Assembly (NCBI GenBank): GCA_028583605.1
Contig: CM053330.1
Location: 25,313,233 to 25,377,232 of the forward strand
Origin: Dastarcus helophoroides
Taxonomy: Eukaryota > Arthropoda > Insecta > Coleoptera > Bothrideridae
DNA: 64,000 nt
Direction: 5' to 3'
In this document: positions 1 through 11,650 of the stretch, in pieces
Layout: the number at the start of each line of letters is the position of its first letter
How positions within the stretch are numbered: the first letter of the stretch is position 1
Translations under genes and position numbers: made by a program
Notes under the pieces: model-generated
The model's database searches: none
The model's input: only the letters and a program-made list of their open reading frames with translations
Told to the model about the DNA's origin: nothing

Positions 1-1142
1 AATTACGCCTCAAGAGAGATGTTTTGCATATAACATCAAAAATGATTTGTTTCCCGTTTGACCTTTGGTGGGCAATTTATCCACTATCTACCAACACTAT
101 CTACAACTTGGCTACATTTATATTTTATTGTATAATTTACAAATTAAACTCTTTTACCAGCTAGAACATTTAATATTAAAATAAAATTACACTTAATCTC
201 TTCTTTATAAACCACGCAGTCTTCGGCAATTAAGTGGAAAATGAACTCCAGTTCTAGCGAGTTGGCTCATTTGCTTAAATTTCGAAATCTTTTGTAGTTA
301 TTCATTAAGTTGTCAATTTTTGCGGAATTTTTAAAATACTTTCCGGAAAATAATATTTCAAATTTAAACTTAAAATAAAATTTTGACATTTTCTTCATCT
401 ATTATTATTTCGATGTTTATTAATACTCAATGACTTTAATTTAGATTTCTATTTCGATTTCAAACTTAAGATTCCGGATTTTCTATTACCTAACTGTGCC
501 CTCACGGCCACTAACGTCCTTTTTACGGCAAGACTAAATATTAATTAAAAATATATTATTTCATAGCGTTATTAACAATAAAATATTCTAATCTATTTTG
601 CACAAAACACCAAACTGCGATCTATTTGTTATTTGATTTTCAGTGAGAATTTTGTCTACCTACTATCAACAATTTACTCTTATTATAATAACGTTTTATT
701 CTATATTTTACAAACTAAACTCTTTTATCAGCTGCAACACTAAACTTTAAAATACGACTACATTTAATTTCTTCTTTATGAACAACGTCGTCTTTGGTAA
801 TTAAGTGGAAAATAAACTCTAGTTCCAGCGAGTTGGCTCGTTTGCCCAGATTTAAAATTCTTTCGTAATTGTCCATTACCCTGTCACTTCTTTGTTCGCT
901 TTAACCGGCAATATCGAAGATTACAAAAGATTAAAGTTGCTCGCTTTTTGGAATTATATTCGTATTTTTACTTGAAAATAGCCGTATTTAAATTAAGCGA
1001 GTTATCAAAGTTTATAAGCCTTGACTTCTACTTTTAATCGTCCGAGTAAAATCTCAGTTGATAGCTGCAAATTTTAATGCAAAAATACTTACTTTGACGC
1101 TCAAAGAAATTGTAGGTTAAAATTTTTTACATTTGTAGAATT
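1..1142. repeat. Diverged tandem duplication, period about 571 bp
   Basis: Two copies of a non-coding unit follow one another. The stretch around 60-330 reappears around 645-895 at a constant offset of 571 bp. For example TAAGTGGAAAATGAACTC at 231 matches TAAGTGGAAAATAAACTC at 802, and both are followed by a GCGAGTTGGCTC block. The T/A-rich lead-in ending AAACTCTTTTA also recurs. Copies differ by many substitutions, so this is an old duplication. I see no reading frame in it and no clear third copy after 1142. Confidence 0.7.
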
Positions 1143-2549
1143 GTAGCAGCATTTATTCTGGTTTATTTTTACATTGATACGACATTTTTTTTAATCGGTT
1201 TTTGTGTCAGTTGCTTTATACTTTTTAAAGGTGTAATGTTATACTGTAAGATATTTTTGCAACATTTTAATGCTCTTTCTTTCAATTTTCAAAACGAATT
1301 CATTGCAATTCGTTATTGACTGTCGCGTTGGCTTTTTGCCTCAATAACTTTTTGCTATTTCGTTTAGAAAAATTCCAATTTTGTTCTCCTTCGCAACTTA
1401 TTTTTGTTTTTACACGTTTTTTTTATTAACTCGCTTTCTTGTCGGTGATTAAAAACTAGCCTCAATAGACGTTTGATATTGATGTGTGTCTGACGGTTCT
1501 ACAAACTTTGCAATTAATTTTTAACCAACTTCTCGATGAGCTAGAGACTTGAAGCTTTAACCGCAGCTCGGAACTGGATGATAATGCAATATTTTAATCC
1601 AATCATGAAAATTATTGCGCAAACAAAAAATTCGAGAATTAAACTTGACTTAAAATAAACATAACCTAATAAACAAACCTAACCTAGAAACGAACATAAG
1701 CTTACTTCGAATCTCTAATTGATAAGTAATACTACAATTTTTAATAGACCTCCGCAATAAATGGTAGAATATTGAACGAACTAAAGTGAGGCTGTCAATC
1801 GATGGTATTTTGCAAAGTTCTGGGGAACGATTATAGGGTGCTTTCTATTGTCATTTTTGACAGATTATTGTCACTGTATGTCACTACTGTCATAAGAAAA
1901 ATCACTATTTTCGAAATCGAAGACAATGTTTACAAATCGTCACCAGCTAGTAAATCTACTAATTCTGCATCCGTTTCTATTGATATTTAATGACGTTTTG
2001 ATCTTTTAGGCGTAGAAAGTCATGCATTACTCATTTTACCCTCTGAGAAAATGAAATATGAAAAAAATTGAAACCAACAAGTTCACACAATAATTTACAC
2101 CTTTATGAAAGTGTCATCAGAGTTAAAATGTCAACTAACAAATGTCGGTTAATCAGTAATTCGTTCAAAGTTGAGGATAGTATCCTGAGAAGGGTGTGTA
2201 AACTTCTAACGAACGATGTCAACTAAAAAATTTAGATTATGCGCAGGTTGTCAGATCAAAATGTATAAACTTCTACAAATTGATACATTATAAGATAAGC
2301 AAATGAGTCAAAGCTAATTTTGTCAGGTAAGAGACATACTTTTAATATGAACTTCTTATATTAATACATAAGTTAATACATATACAAGTTTAATTTTGAA
2401 CTACGATATTCGAGACAACCAACCAACGCAATAAATTTGGCAAACTTGGGTAAAATATTCGTCACTCAACGCAATAAAATCTATTCATGCATCAATTATC
2501 GATGCATTGAATGGGTTTCATTTTTTTAATTTTAAATCTTATAAATTAA
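1143..2549. other. AT-rich non-coding DNA, no gene seen
   Basis: This stretch holds scattered short ORFs only. The longest, 1802-1990, has no motif and no codon bias. I find no splice-bounded exon, RNA gene or clear mobile element. Confidence 0.5.
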
Positions 2550-2632
2550 ACATTGTTCATAGTCACAAATTTTCAGAACCATCTGCATAGAGTTAAGAAT
2601 CTGTATAAAGTTATAAATATATATATGACCAA
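2550..2632 (+). repeat. Stray copy of a foldback-element arm
   Basis: The segment with TTCATAGTCACAAATTTTCA, CATCTGCATAGAGTTAAG and ATCTGTATAAAGTTATAA aligns with the right arm of the foldback element at 3017-3460 and with the reverse complement of its left arm. It is a third, diverged copy about 400 bp upstream, so the element belongs to a family. The DNA between it and 3016 has no recognisable feature apart from a 60-codon ORF at 2822-3004. Confidence 0.55.
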
Positions 2633-3016
2633 GAGTTCACACATCATTATCTCAGAATTTACGTAGGTACCCCTAAATGTTTTACTTGAATTGGTCTAGG
2701 AATTTACTAATAGGGAGTTTAAAGCCTAATAATAAAAATAATACTGAAGTGAAGGGGAAAAAGAAGAAAATAATAATATAATTAAATACCTAATACTATT
2801 TACTTAATAGTTAGTGTATTCGTGACAATTTTTACGATGGCAATAGTCAAGGAAACAGCTGCGCAACACAAACGACCCAACAACGATCAGAAAAAAAGCA
2901 AAAACAGCAAGATAAGCTTTAACAGGAATCAAAATCCGATTAAGTTTGCAGGATTAATGCATTTTAAAATTAATTGCCAAATTTCACTCAGACACACAAA
3001 GTAGAAAAAAGTAGAA

Positions 3017-3460
3017 AATAATTTAAATAAAAAAAACTTTTTTAAATTAACACGTTTTTTTTTTAAACGGACCAATTAATTTTGCCTAGTTCCATACAGA
3101 TTTATAATCCCATATAGGTTCCTAACTCTATACAGATGGTCCTGAAAAATTGTGATTATGAATTTTTAATAGGTATGATAATACTTGTAAGATTTAAAAC
3201 AAAAAACTTGGGGCGCATACAATAAATAATGTAATAGATGCATGAATAGTTCGGTTAGCAGTTTTACTTTTGCGCCCCACGCTTTTTGTTTTAAATCTTA
3301 CAAGTATTTTCATAGCTATTAAAAATTCATAATTACAATTTTTTAGGAATCTGTATGGGATTATAAAGCTGTATGGAACTAGGAGAAATTATTTTATACT
3401 TTTTGGTCCGTTTAAAAGAAACGTATTAATTTAAAATAGTTTTTTTTTATTTAAATTATT
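3017..3460. mobile_element. Foldback (hairpin) element, arms about 190-200 bp
   Basis: Left arm 3017-3217 and right arm 3271-3460 are near-perfect reverse complements separated by a 53-nt loop. Paired landmarks are AATAATTTAAATAAA with its complement at 3446-3460, AAACGGACC with GGTCCGTTT, ATCTTACAAGTATTTTCAT with its complement, and GGGGCGCA with TGCGCCCC at the loop. No ORF of note lies inside and no target-site duplication is obvious. It behaves like a foldback MITE, and an RNA from it would form a long hairpin. Confidence 0.8.
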
Positions 3461-3660
3461 GTACCTATATCAGCCCTATCATTAATTATAGTTGGTTATT
3501 GTCTATGAATGAAAATTTTGGGTTTTTTTTTGTAGCTCCGTCTCTTACCAGTATCGTCTAATTGTAGTTAAGATTTTTTGTGCAACTCATTTTCATTTGC
3601 ATGCTTACGCTTTTTTAGACAATCTCTTCTGAATTTACCGTAAATATTTTGTATATCCCT

Positions 3661-4020
3661 TCGCATTATGTCCTAGAATTACACAAAGACAGGCGACAAG
3701 AACGCCATTAAATCGGATCCATGCGTCGTAGATGCTAAATTTCATCGACAACTCGCTATTAAACCAATCGGGGCGTTACTGAAAATGTTTTCTTAAGTCG
3801 AAGAGTTGTCTGCCAACAACGCGAAGTAATCGGATTTGTACATTAGCGCCAAAGTGCCCCGTCCCGGTGTTTTCGTTCGAAATTCATTCTTCGCTATTTT
3901 GGGCTCGGGCAAGAAATTGTTAACACGCCTTTGATAAAGTAATTGAAGTTAATTGAATTTCGACAGTAAAATTGGATACGCCGCGGGTCTTATTGCGCTT
4001 TATTTTGTTTTCCTCATGAA
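3661..4020. other. Unique, more GC-balanced island (possible regulatory DNA)
   Basis: Between AT-rich stretches this segment has clearly higher complexity and GC (for example GGGGCGTTACTG, GTGCCCCGTCCCGGTG, GATACGCCGCGGGTC). I find no extended reading frame or splice pair. Such islands in insect non-coding DNA are often conserved non-coding elements, but that is inference here. Confidence 0.25.
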
Positions 4021-4079
4021 TTCTAAAGTCTTCCACTAGTCTATCAATTTCGTATCACAAAAAACAAATACCCAATTTA

Positions 4080-4620
4080 CAATTTTGCTGAAATTCTTGT
4101 TTGAAACAAATTTCAAATTTAAATTTTAATCGAATTGTTTAATCGAATGTTAAAAAAATAAAAATTAACTTTTGACATTTTCAAGAGAAAATCTATGTTA
4201 ACTTGAATTTTTTTAGTAATTATGACTACTCAAAATTTTAGTTTTTTAAATTCGAGTTTTACCTTTGAAAAAATCTAAATTTTGAGATTAAAATTTAAAA
4301 TTATGGAATCACCTACAAAAAAATCTGAGTTTTCAGTTTGAAATTAAAATTTTAGGAATTATAGATTAAAAAAGTCAACTCTGAATTTTGATTGCAACGT
4401 CAGAATTTGGAAAAATAATCAAAACTCAAAACAATTTCTAACATTGTTGAGTTATAAGCTCGATATTTAAACTGTTTGCCTTTTTTTCCGAAATTTTAAT
4501 TTCAGTCTCGAAATTTGAGGAAAAAGTCAAAGATTCAATCTAAAAACCGAAATTTAATTTCGCTTATTTCATGTGACTTTTTCGACACCGGATACTTTTT
4601 TCATAAATTAATTTATAAGA
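4080..4620. repeat. Degenerate AT array
   Basis: This is a run of loosely repeated AAATTTTGA and TCGAAATTT words with poly-A and poly-T spacers, the same texture as the larger arrays elsewhere. It has no reading frame of substance. Confidence 0.5.
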
Positions 4621-4959
4621 TAACTGGGAATTTGAATTTGTAGAAAAAGTAACCGAAGACAAAAAAATCAATATTAATATAACGTTGCAAAAGAGATGAA
4701 GAAACATTATTTCGACGCTACGAGAATCAATATTATTGATTCAAGACATAATAGCAAATTATCGTTAAACTTGAAGTATTTAAATCTGATTAGAGGATTA
4801 TTTTCCATTTTCTTAAGTTGCTCAGGTAATTGGTAACTAAGACGTAGTAGTATAGCTGATCGATTATCTATCTGCGAGATACGGACACGGTTGCTTTTTT
4901 TAAGTTTCTTTTAAGTCTTAAGGTAATCTAATGTAAAGTAATCTAAGATAAAGTTGGAT

Positions 4960-5320
4960 GTTACCCCACATTACTTTAGAGCTTATAGAATGGAAAGTCG
5001 CACATTTATGACCTACCTTAGAGCTAACTAAAGTGGCAGTTTGAGAGTAGTTCTGGCCAAAGTCTTAGGATATACCTTAGAGCTAATCAAACAGAAAGTT
5101 AAAACATAATTCTAGTCGCAGTCTTAAGACTTTAGAACTAATTTATATGAAAGGATTAAGCATAGTTCTAGCTACAGTCTTAGGAGGTGCTGTAACAATT
5201 CTAGCCACACAGTTTTAAGCCCTTAAAGCTAATTAAATGGAGGATAAGCAAAGTACTGGCCGCACAAGAGTTATTTTAGTATTAATTAAATTAAAGGTAG
5301 TTCTCGCTGCACTATTCTTC
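4960..5320 (+). repeat. Degenerate minisatellite, about five units
   Basis: The word TTAGAGCTAA(T/C) recurs at about 4976, 5017, 5076, 5131 and 5222, each time followed by an AGTTCTAGCC-like block and then a CAGTCTTAGG-like block. Spacing is irregular (41-91 bp), which indicates internal gains and losses. No coding frame is preserved. It lies about 300 bp beyond the donor of the candidate exon at 5628-5732, so it would be intronic in that gene. Confidence 0.6.
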
Positions 5321-5627
5321 CTCAAATACGTTACAATAGTAATAACTGTATCCTAAATCCACAACCTTTGAAGGCTTTTAGTACTGCACATTTAGGTACT
5401 GCAACCTTATTACCAACTGAAATACCACCCACTATCAGCAAAACTTCTGAAACCACCCAACTGGTACTTTCAGTGACCAATCTTTGAGACCTCAGGGATT
5501 ACGATTCACTCTTCGAATCCTCAAACAGAAAAGCCTTGTTTGAAACGTAACCCCCCCTTCTAGCCTAGATAATTGCGATAACCTTCCTTAATGGTCTCAA
5601 GTTTCCTACTCAACACAGCAAACTTAC

Positions 5628-5732
5628 CCTAGTTCTGCCCAATAGTAGCGCGTCCATTTCCCCCTCCGGTTGAGGATTTGCGGCACTCACAGTCGAAATC
5701 ACAGGTTTAATCTGAGGCACAGCGTTCGCCAT
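5628..5732 (-). CDS. Candidate first coding exon, minus strand (35 codons)
   Basis: On the minus strand an ATG at 5732 in good context (GACATGG) opens 35 codons starting MANAVPQIKPV and ending DALLLGRTR. They run exactly into a consensus donor, AGG|GTAAGT, at 5628/5627 (phase 0). An in-frame TGA lies four codons upstream, so the ATG is the likely start. The next in-frame stop comes only after the donor. A short overlapping upstream ATG in another frame begins at 5738. The peptide is Ala/Pro-rich at its start and matches no family I recognise. I find no following exon between 1 and 5600. The call rests on start context, open frame and donor. Confidence 0.45.
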
Positions 5733-6339
5733 GTCATAAGTTCACTTTCGTTCGTTTTATCGTCCATTTGGGTTTAAAATGCCAGCAGTTTTAACATTGT
5801 ACAAAGTTTAAGTCCGGCATTGCCATAGAAAAAAATATATATATAATCAGTGCAGCGTTGCTGTAGATTTTTGGTATGGCACAGGGATTCTTGTTTGGTA
5901 CCCAAATTTTGGCACTAGGTTATTATGTGAAATATAAGGTCAGACATCAACAATGGCCCCACATAAGTGTAAACATCTAATAAACATTTATTATCTAATT
6001 GAGCACATTCATCTAACAGTTATAATAGAAACGTTTTAACAACTATAACACTTAATCTAGCTCTAATTGAAAAATGGCCCCATATAATAATATCAAAAAT
6101 ACTACTCTCCTTAATGTATAAAAAAGTATACCAGTCGAAATTAAAACATATTGTTTACAAGTTTCTCTTTTGATATGTCGAAACGAATTTTTCTTCTCTT
6201 GTGAACCATTTACGCCGTTTTATCAATTTTATCCGTTCGTTTTAATATCGTCGTTTTAAATTTCATGATTTCGTTAAGTTTGTCGTTTAAATTAGCGACG
6301 AACACAAAGCCGACGTCAACTGTCAACAGTCGAAAGAGT
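5733..6339. other. Spacer between two divergent candidate first exons
   Basis: AT-rich DNA with no ORF of substance. If both flanking exons are real, the divergent promoters of a minus-strand and a plus-strand gene lie here. A plus-strand TCAGT at about 5848 sits directly beside a TATATATATA run, too close to act as TATA and initiator together. Confidence 0.3.
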
Positions 6340-6517
6340 TCAGTACATGTGCTCGGTCTAAAGTTCGGATGCGAGTGGCCGAAAGCACGACGAAGCTTTT
6401 CATTCAAAGTGAGAGCGCCATCGACGAGGAAAATGGACACTACGCTTCAACTATTGATTTTCCATCGCACCTTCCTCGTGAAGTTTATAACGTCATATGT
6501 TTTAGATGTGACACGAG
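6340..6517 (+). CDS. Candidate first exon with coding start at 6433
   Basis: A moderately GC-rich stretch begins with a TCAGT initiator-like word (6340-6344) and leads to an ATG at 6433 in good context (GAAAATGGA). From there 28 codons (MDTTLQLLIFHRTFLVKF...) run into a good donor, ACACGAG|GTAAAT, after 6517 (phase 1). The peptide has a hydrophobic N-terminal half, so a signal or anchor sequence is possible. A GGATG word lies near +26, not at the strict DPE position. I find no acceptor-bounded exon that clearly continues it, and its phase does not match the acceptor before 14744. An antisense ORF overlaps, so chance is a real alternative. Confidence 0.3.
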
Positions 6518-7678
6518 GTAAATTATTTATAACTTATGCAGCTAGGATAAACTACACTTTCTTAAGCGGATGTAGTACAACTTCGTCATCGTGAATTGTT
6601 CAAGACGCAAAGCAAATTTAAAGGGTTGCGCTCCATATCTGGCAATTTGTTGCTTTTTGTTTAATATGAACGCATATTTCGTTATACTTAAATCACAGGG
6701 CATACATCTTCTAAATGTACTTATGAAACAATGCGATAAAAAGATAAGATTCGAAGGTGAATTAAAACTTGGGTAATAGACGTCCGCCATCTATCGCATT
6801 GTAGAGACACTTGTATTAAATTAGAATAACCTCGAAGCTAATGTGAACTGAAACTTTGAATGCCTACCGGTAGAAATCTTCTCCTTCGAGCGCGAATTAC
6901 GCTATTGATGTTTGGTGAATGCGCCGGAATTTATAATTTCTTACGAAAAAAAAATCTAAGGGAAATCGTCAATATGAAAATAAAATTGGATCATAACACG
7001 GAACTACCTAAGACGTTTAATATTTTGTCCTTTAATATGAATATAAAAAGGCTTCGTTGGGATACAATAAAAAAAATGAGCCCTTAGATAATAAAAATAA
7101 CTCCTTCCAGGCATTGGATCAGACACAAAATAGTTTAGCGCAATTTTTTTTTAAATATGGCAATTGTGTGGGGTGCTTTAGTCATAATGTCAATAATTGA
7201 AAGAAAAGGTAGACAAAAATGATTATAATACGAATATGTGATTAAAAACTAATTGTTATAGTATTGAAAAATAAAGATATATTTTCGAATCATAATAAAG
7301 ACCCTATTTCAGGGTGTCACCCACTGCTAGTGGCTTCAGCATCGATAGATAATATTACAGTTCCGGTAGAACTTGTATTCGGGCGTTAGAAAAAATAAAA
7401 CATTTAGATAATGTCTGAAAGATGAAAACTTGCAAATTATTAAGTAATACTTTCGACTTTCAGAATCCCTAAGAATTTGTTGGATGATTTAATATTTCGT
7501 TTGAAAATGAGCTCATAGCAGTAACGATTTACAGAAGAAAGTTAATGTGAAGTCGTGAATAGTGTGAACCTATGAGGGACGCTGACGGAAATTACAAACG
7601 TTTTGAGTTTTGTCAATCTATAGGGGAGACGGGTTTCGACAAGATATAATAAACCATTAAACCATTTAGAGTTTAGAG
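6518..7678. other. Unassigned DNA with short ORFs
   Basis: ORFs of 61-82 codons occur on both strands (for example 6591-6776 and 6860-7087 on plus), but none shows a motif, splice pair or biased composition. The 3' part contains an AATAAA-like word near 7292. I cannot link it to an exon. Confidence 0.3.
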
Positions 7679-7740
7679 CAGCTGTTGGAAACCCGCGGCC
7701 CGCGGGCCAGTCTCTTCGTTGCGTCCCCCGGGCGCTTAAT
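7679..7740 (+). mobile_element. hAT-like terminus (GC-rich, palindromic)
   Basis: CAGCTGTTGGAAACCCGCGG followed by CCCGCGGGCC is strongly GC-rich in an AT-rich setting. It resembles the CAGnGGTnGnCAACC-GCGGCCCGCGGGCC ends of Charlie-type hAT transposons. The opposite terminus and an 8-bp target duplication were not found, so this may be a truncated end. Confidence 0.4.
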
Positions 7741-8089
7741 AAGGTAAGCTCTGTTTTAAACTTCAGTCATCGACAATCTGCGACTCGCTCTTTACATGGT
7801 ACCTTATAACTTATGCTTGTTATTCCATAGATGGTGACATTTTAAGATTATATTAATGAAAAATAAAAAATAATATTTACAAAAAATCTAGTTTTCGCAC
7901 TTTTGCATTGGCAAATTTCTAAAAACAGGTTCCTGCGTCTTAAGTTGGCACCAGAAACAAACGCTAACCACAGAAGATTGCAAGTTACAAAAAAAAACAT
8001 TAAGTTTATTACGACCTTTATTATGGAAATTTAAATTCTTACGTCGATATTTCAGGTTTCAATATGAAGTGTCTGATTATCACTGTATT

Positions 8090-9175
8090 GTTTATTATTA
8101 TTTTTGTAAATTTACAGTTTTTCGAAATTTTTAAAAATTGTTGTTAAAAAGTACGACCAATTTAAACTTTTTTTCTCCAAAATTCCAACTTTGACCTCTA
8201 ATGAAATTTCAACTTTAACCTTCCTGCATTAAATCCAACTTACAATTACTTTAATATAATTTTTTTTCGAAATTTTGACATTATCTGAAAACATTTTGTT
8301 TCCACTTTTTTTTCTGTAATGTTGATTTATTATTTTAACATATTTACTACATATTTCATATTTCTCTTTATTTTGTTGAAAATGTCTAAATTTCTAAATT
8401 TAAAATTTTTGCAAAAAAAGTAGAAGTTTCTAGATGAAAGTTTAAGTACAAAAAAAATTCAATACTTGTAGAAAAATTCTATATTTTGAAAAGTAATTGA
8501 GAGTTCTGAATAGAAAACATTCAGATTGGTTAAAAAACTTAAAATTAAGTTTGTAGATTAAAAGTGACACTGAAAAAAAATAAAAAAAATTCAAGTTTTA
8601 AAAACACTTTCAAAGGAAAGAGTCAAAGTTTTGGGTCTGACTTTCACACAAAATTTGGATTTTAAACTAGAGATTTTATTGAAAGTCTCCTTTCAATTTG
8701 AAAATGAAACCTTAGTAAAAAAATAAAAATTAAAGTCAACAACATTCAAAATTTCAGTATAAGAAAAAAAAATTTTTTGAAACTACGCTTTTGCAATTCT
8801 TTTTTACTTCACTATTGACATTCGACTTTAAACTTAAGCGAAAATATTAAAATATACAGAAAAACTAAATTACTAAAACTTTAAAATTTTTAGACAAACT
8901 GTTTGCCAAAATTTCTATTTTAAAGTTGAAATTCGCATTAAGCCAAATAGATTGTGGAATAGAAAAATATTTTGTGGAAATTTCTAGTTTCAGCACTCAA
9001 AATTATTATTTCAAGGAAAAATTATTTCGATGCCAAAATCAAAATTTCGATAAAAAATTTGAATAATTTTAATTTAAGAAAAAAAATTTTTTGGAAATAT
9101 TAATATTTTTTAAAAACTTTACTTTAATTTAGAAATTTTCGGTCAAAACTCTAAAGTTTAACTTACTAACTTACT
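8090..9175. repeat. Degenerate AT array
   Basis: About 1.1 kb of imperfect AAATTTTGACTTT, TTCGAAATTTT and reverse-complement words, with strand bias shifting along the array. There are no conserved ORFs. The flanks (7741-8090 and 9176-10100) are ordinary AT-rich DNA in which I see no gene. Confidence 0.6.
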
Positions 9176-10099
9176 AGCCCGCTGTCCTAAAACGCTGATT
9201 TAGAGATGTATCATATTTAGACGTTTGAGTAGTATTCCTTTATTCATATCTTAGCAAATTAAATGTTTGGCCTATAATGTAGATTAATAATTAAGTAAGA
9301 CGAAACTTATGTTGTCAAATTTAATAATTATTAATTGTGTATAAGCTAAATGAACTGATGAATCTATATTTGTTGCCGTAACTATTGTAAGAACTCTAAT
9401 AATGAGGCATCAGCAAAATGTGTGGGAAATCAAGAAGCGGCACTTGACCATTAGCAGTGTTATATAATAGTGAAAACAAATATGTTTTTATTATTAACGA
9501 ATTTGGTTTTTAATAAGTAACAACTTCAATGTGATCAGTTGCGAAGATTATGACAGGACCGTTAGGAATTCCATCAATGGCACATTTTTCAGAAACAATT
9601 AAATGCCAACAAATATTTTATATGCTTCAAAATTAAATAATCAGGCCGTTTGATCATTAAACATTTATTTTCTGGCTATATCATTATTTAATTTCTTAGG
9701 ATTCCTATTTTTAGCTTTTGTCAATTACTTTTGTACACTTTTAACTTTTAGAATACCTGTCTTATTTTTCATCCCACTATTAAAGAAACCAAAAATATAA
9801 AATAAATTGCAATTATTTTTAGGTTAGTTTCAAACTTTGGGAAATACAGCAAAAAAATACTTAAATATTTGTTGCCCATGAGTTGGTGATATTTGCTCTC
9901 CTCAGTCTGCCTTATCTGCACTTTGGAACTTTACAACGTAATAAGTTTCTGTTTACCTATGAAGTAGTAAACAATCTTTATTAAGAGAGTTTGTTGCAAA
10001 ACAGGATTGCCCTGTTAGAGGTATTTGTTGGTTGATTTGCCACTTTTGAATAATTTTTTATCTTCAACAAGCATTCAGAAGGCCAACGTCTAATGAGCC

Positions 10100-10830
10100 T
10101 AACGTCCTTTATATTAAACAGGTTAAGTATGAAAAAGATACAACTACACCTAAGCCCAATACGTCTACCAGGTGGGAAAGTCCACGGGAATGGCCTTATA
10201 TTAAGAGAGCTATATCACTCGGGGATACCACTAACCCCGATAAGATAGACACAAAACAAATGCTAACATCGAGAGAAATCTCAGTTAGGCATGGGAGTAA
10301 AACCATTCAAGGTCTCCCTGCTAGTGGATTCCTGCAGGGTAAGGTTATTTCCTCTCTCCTGTGGCATCTAGTAGTAGATCTTTTGGTTAGACCGAAAGAA
10401 GTAGGTTTCCGAGTCTGCGGCTACGCCGATAACATGGCAATAGTGATCGGAGGCAAATTCTTAAACACACTCAGAGAACTGGTTAACAATTCACTGAGAA
10501 TTGTTGAATCCTGGTGTAGGGAAACCGCATTGATAGTAAATCTGACAAAGACTGTAGCCCTAATATTCACTAGGAGATATAAACGAACTCCCATTGTATC
10601 TATGAGGGCAGGCGATAACTACTTCAACTTGATAAAGTATTTTGGAGGGTACCTAGATACTAAACTGAAATGAAATTTACATCTGGAAACCCAAAGGAAT
10701 ATTCTACACGCCACTATATGGGCATGTAGGAAAGCCATGGGCAAAACCTGGGATTTAAAACCAGACGTAGTGCTATGGCTCTATAAAACGGTATTGTTTA
10801 ACCTATGCTGCTGTAATATGATGGCGTAGG
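10100..10830 (+). pseudogene. LINE reverse transcriptase fragment (I/R1/LOA-like), broken
   Basis: An open stretch (10260-10673) reads as the C-terminal half of a non-LTR reverse transcriptase: a GLPASGFLQGKVISSLLWHL block corresponds to the usual GxPQGxxxSPLLW motif, followed by GYADNMAIV for the (F/Y)ADD catalytic box. The second catalytic aspartate is Asn, so the enzyme would be dead. After an in-frame TGA where Trp is expected, homology continues as HLETQRNILHATIWACRKAM and LWLYKTVLFNL, the usual post-RT region. Frameshifts upstream of 10260 interrupt the part before the motif. The order RT, RNase H, zinc knuckle on one strand is that of I/R1/LOA-type LINEs. The 5' end, including endonuclease, is missing. 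Confidence 0.75.
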
Positions 10831-11650
10831 ATTGAAACAGCACAGGCAAAGAACCTGCTAAAGAGCCTACAGGGCACGTCCCTAAGAGCTGCTACCGCAG
10901 TCAGAGGCTATGTGCACTACTCCAACGGAAGCGCTAGAGGTAGCGCTAAATATGCCTCTTCTAGATGAATTCATTAAGACACATGCCAAATTAAGGGCCT
11001 ACAGATTTAAGTGTTTAGGGGACTGGAGGGAGACAAGGGTAGCTCATACTACTTGGAGACGTCAACAACAGACCTTTTACCTTAAGACAAGACCGCGCTC
11101 CCAGGAAATTCTGGTTAAAACGGAACTACAAGATTCTAATCCCGAAAAGAAAAGATTAGGAAAAACCAAAAACCGTGGTAGGCCAAGAAAATGACATCTG
11201 GTTTATAGACGGATCCGGCCTGGACAGAAGATGCAGAGCTGAGGTCTATAGACCAAGCAACAATTACAGGAAAAGTATTCCAATGGGAGAACATTCTTCT
11301 GTCTTTATGATTGAAGTATGGGTCATTCGAGAATGCGCAAATTTCCAAATCAACATGACGCCTCTACGCTCAATTTACATATGCACGAATAGCCGTGCAG
11401 AGTTAAATGCTCTAGAGGGGCATAATACCAGTTCGACCGTAGTGTGGGACTGTGTGTAAACCCTTAATAGACCGGGAGAAACCAACAAGGTCACACTTGT
11501 TTGGGTTCCCAGGCATAGCAATAGACAAGTTAACGAAGTCGCCGACGAACTGGCAAGAGGGGGCACTGTGGAAGTTCCCAACGAACAGATCTGTAGGCAA
11601 AAACATTATATTAAGAAACCTCAAACGGGCTCATTTGAACCGATGAAGGA
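10831..11650 (+). pseudogene. LINE connector and RNase H remnant
   Basis: The same LINE continues. TTPTEALEVALNMPLLDEFI (10918 on) is the conserved post-RT segment of I/R1-like elements. From 11190 an RNase H domain follows: WFIDGSGLD has the first catalytic Asp, then HSSVFMIEVWVI the Glu, then ICTNSRAELNALEG, where the expected TDS is TNS. Shifted by a frame, VTLVWVPRHSNRQVNEVADE is the C-terminal RNase H motif. Multiple frameshifts and the catalytic Asp-to-Asn change mean it is non-functional. Confidence 0.7.

Noticed and set aside
2822..3004. 60-codon plus ORF rich in Lys/Asn
   Set aside because: Short, AT-driven composition, directly abutting a foldback element; no supporting signals.
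6265..6594. 109-codon plus ORF as a complete gene
   Set aside because: The part past 6517 runs through a consensus donor, and an antisense ORF overlaps. Only the exon model is kept.
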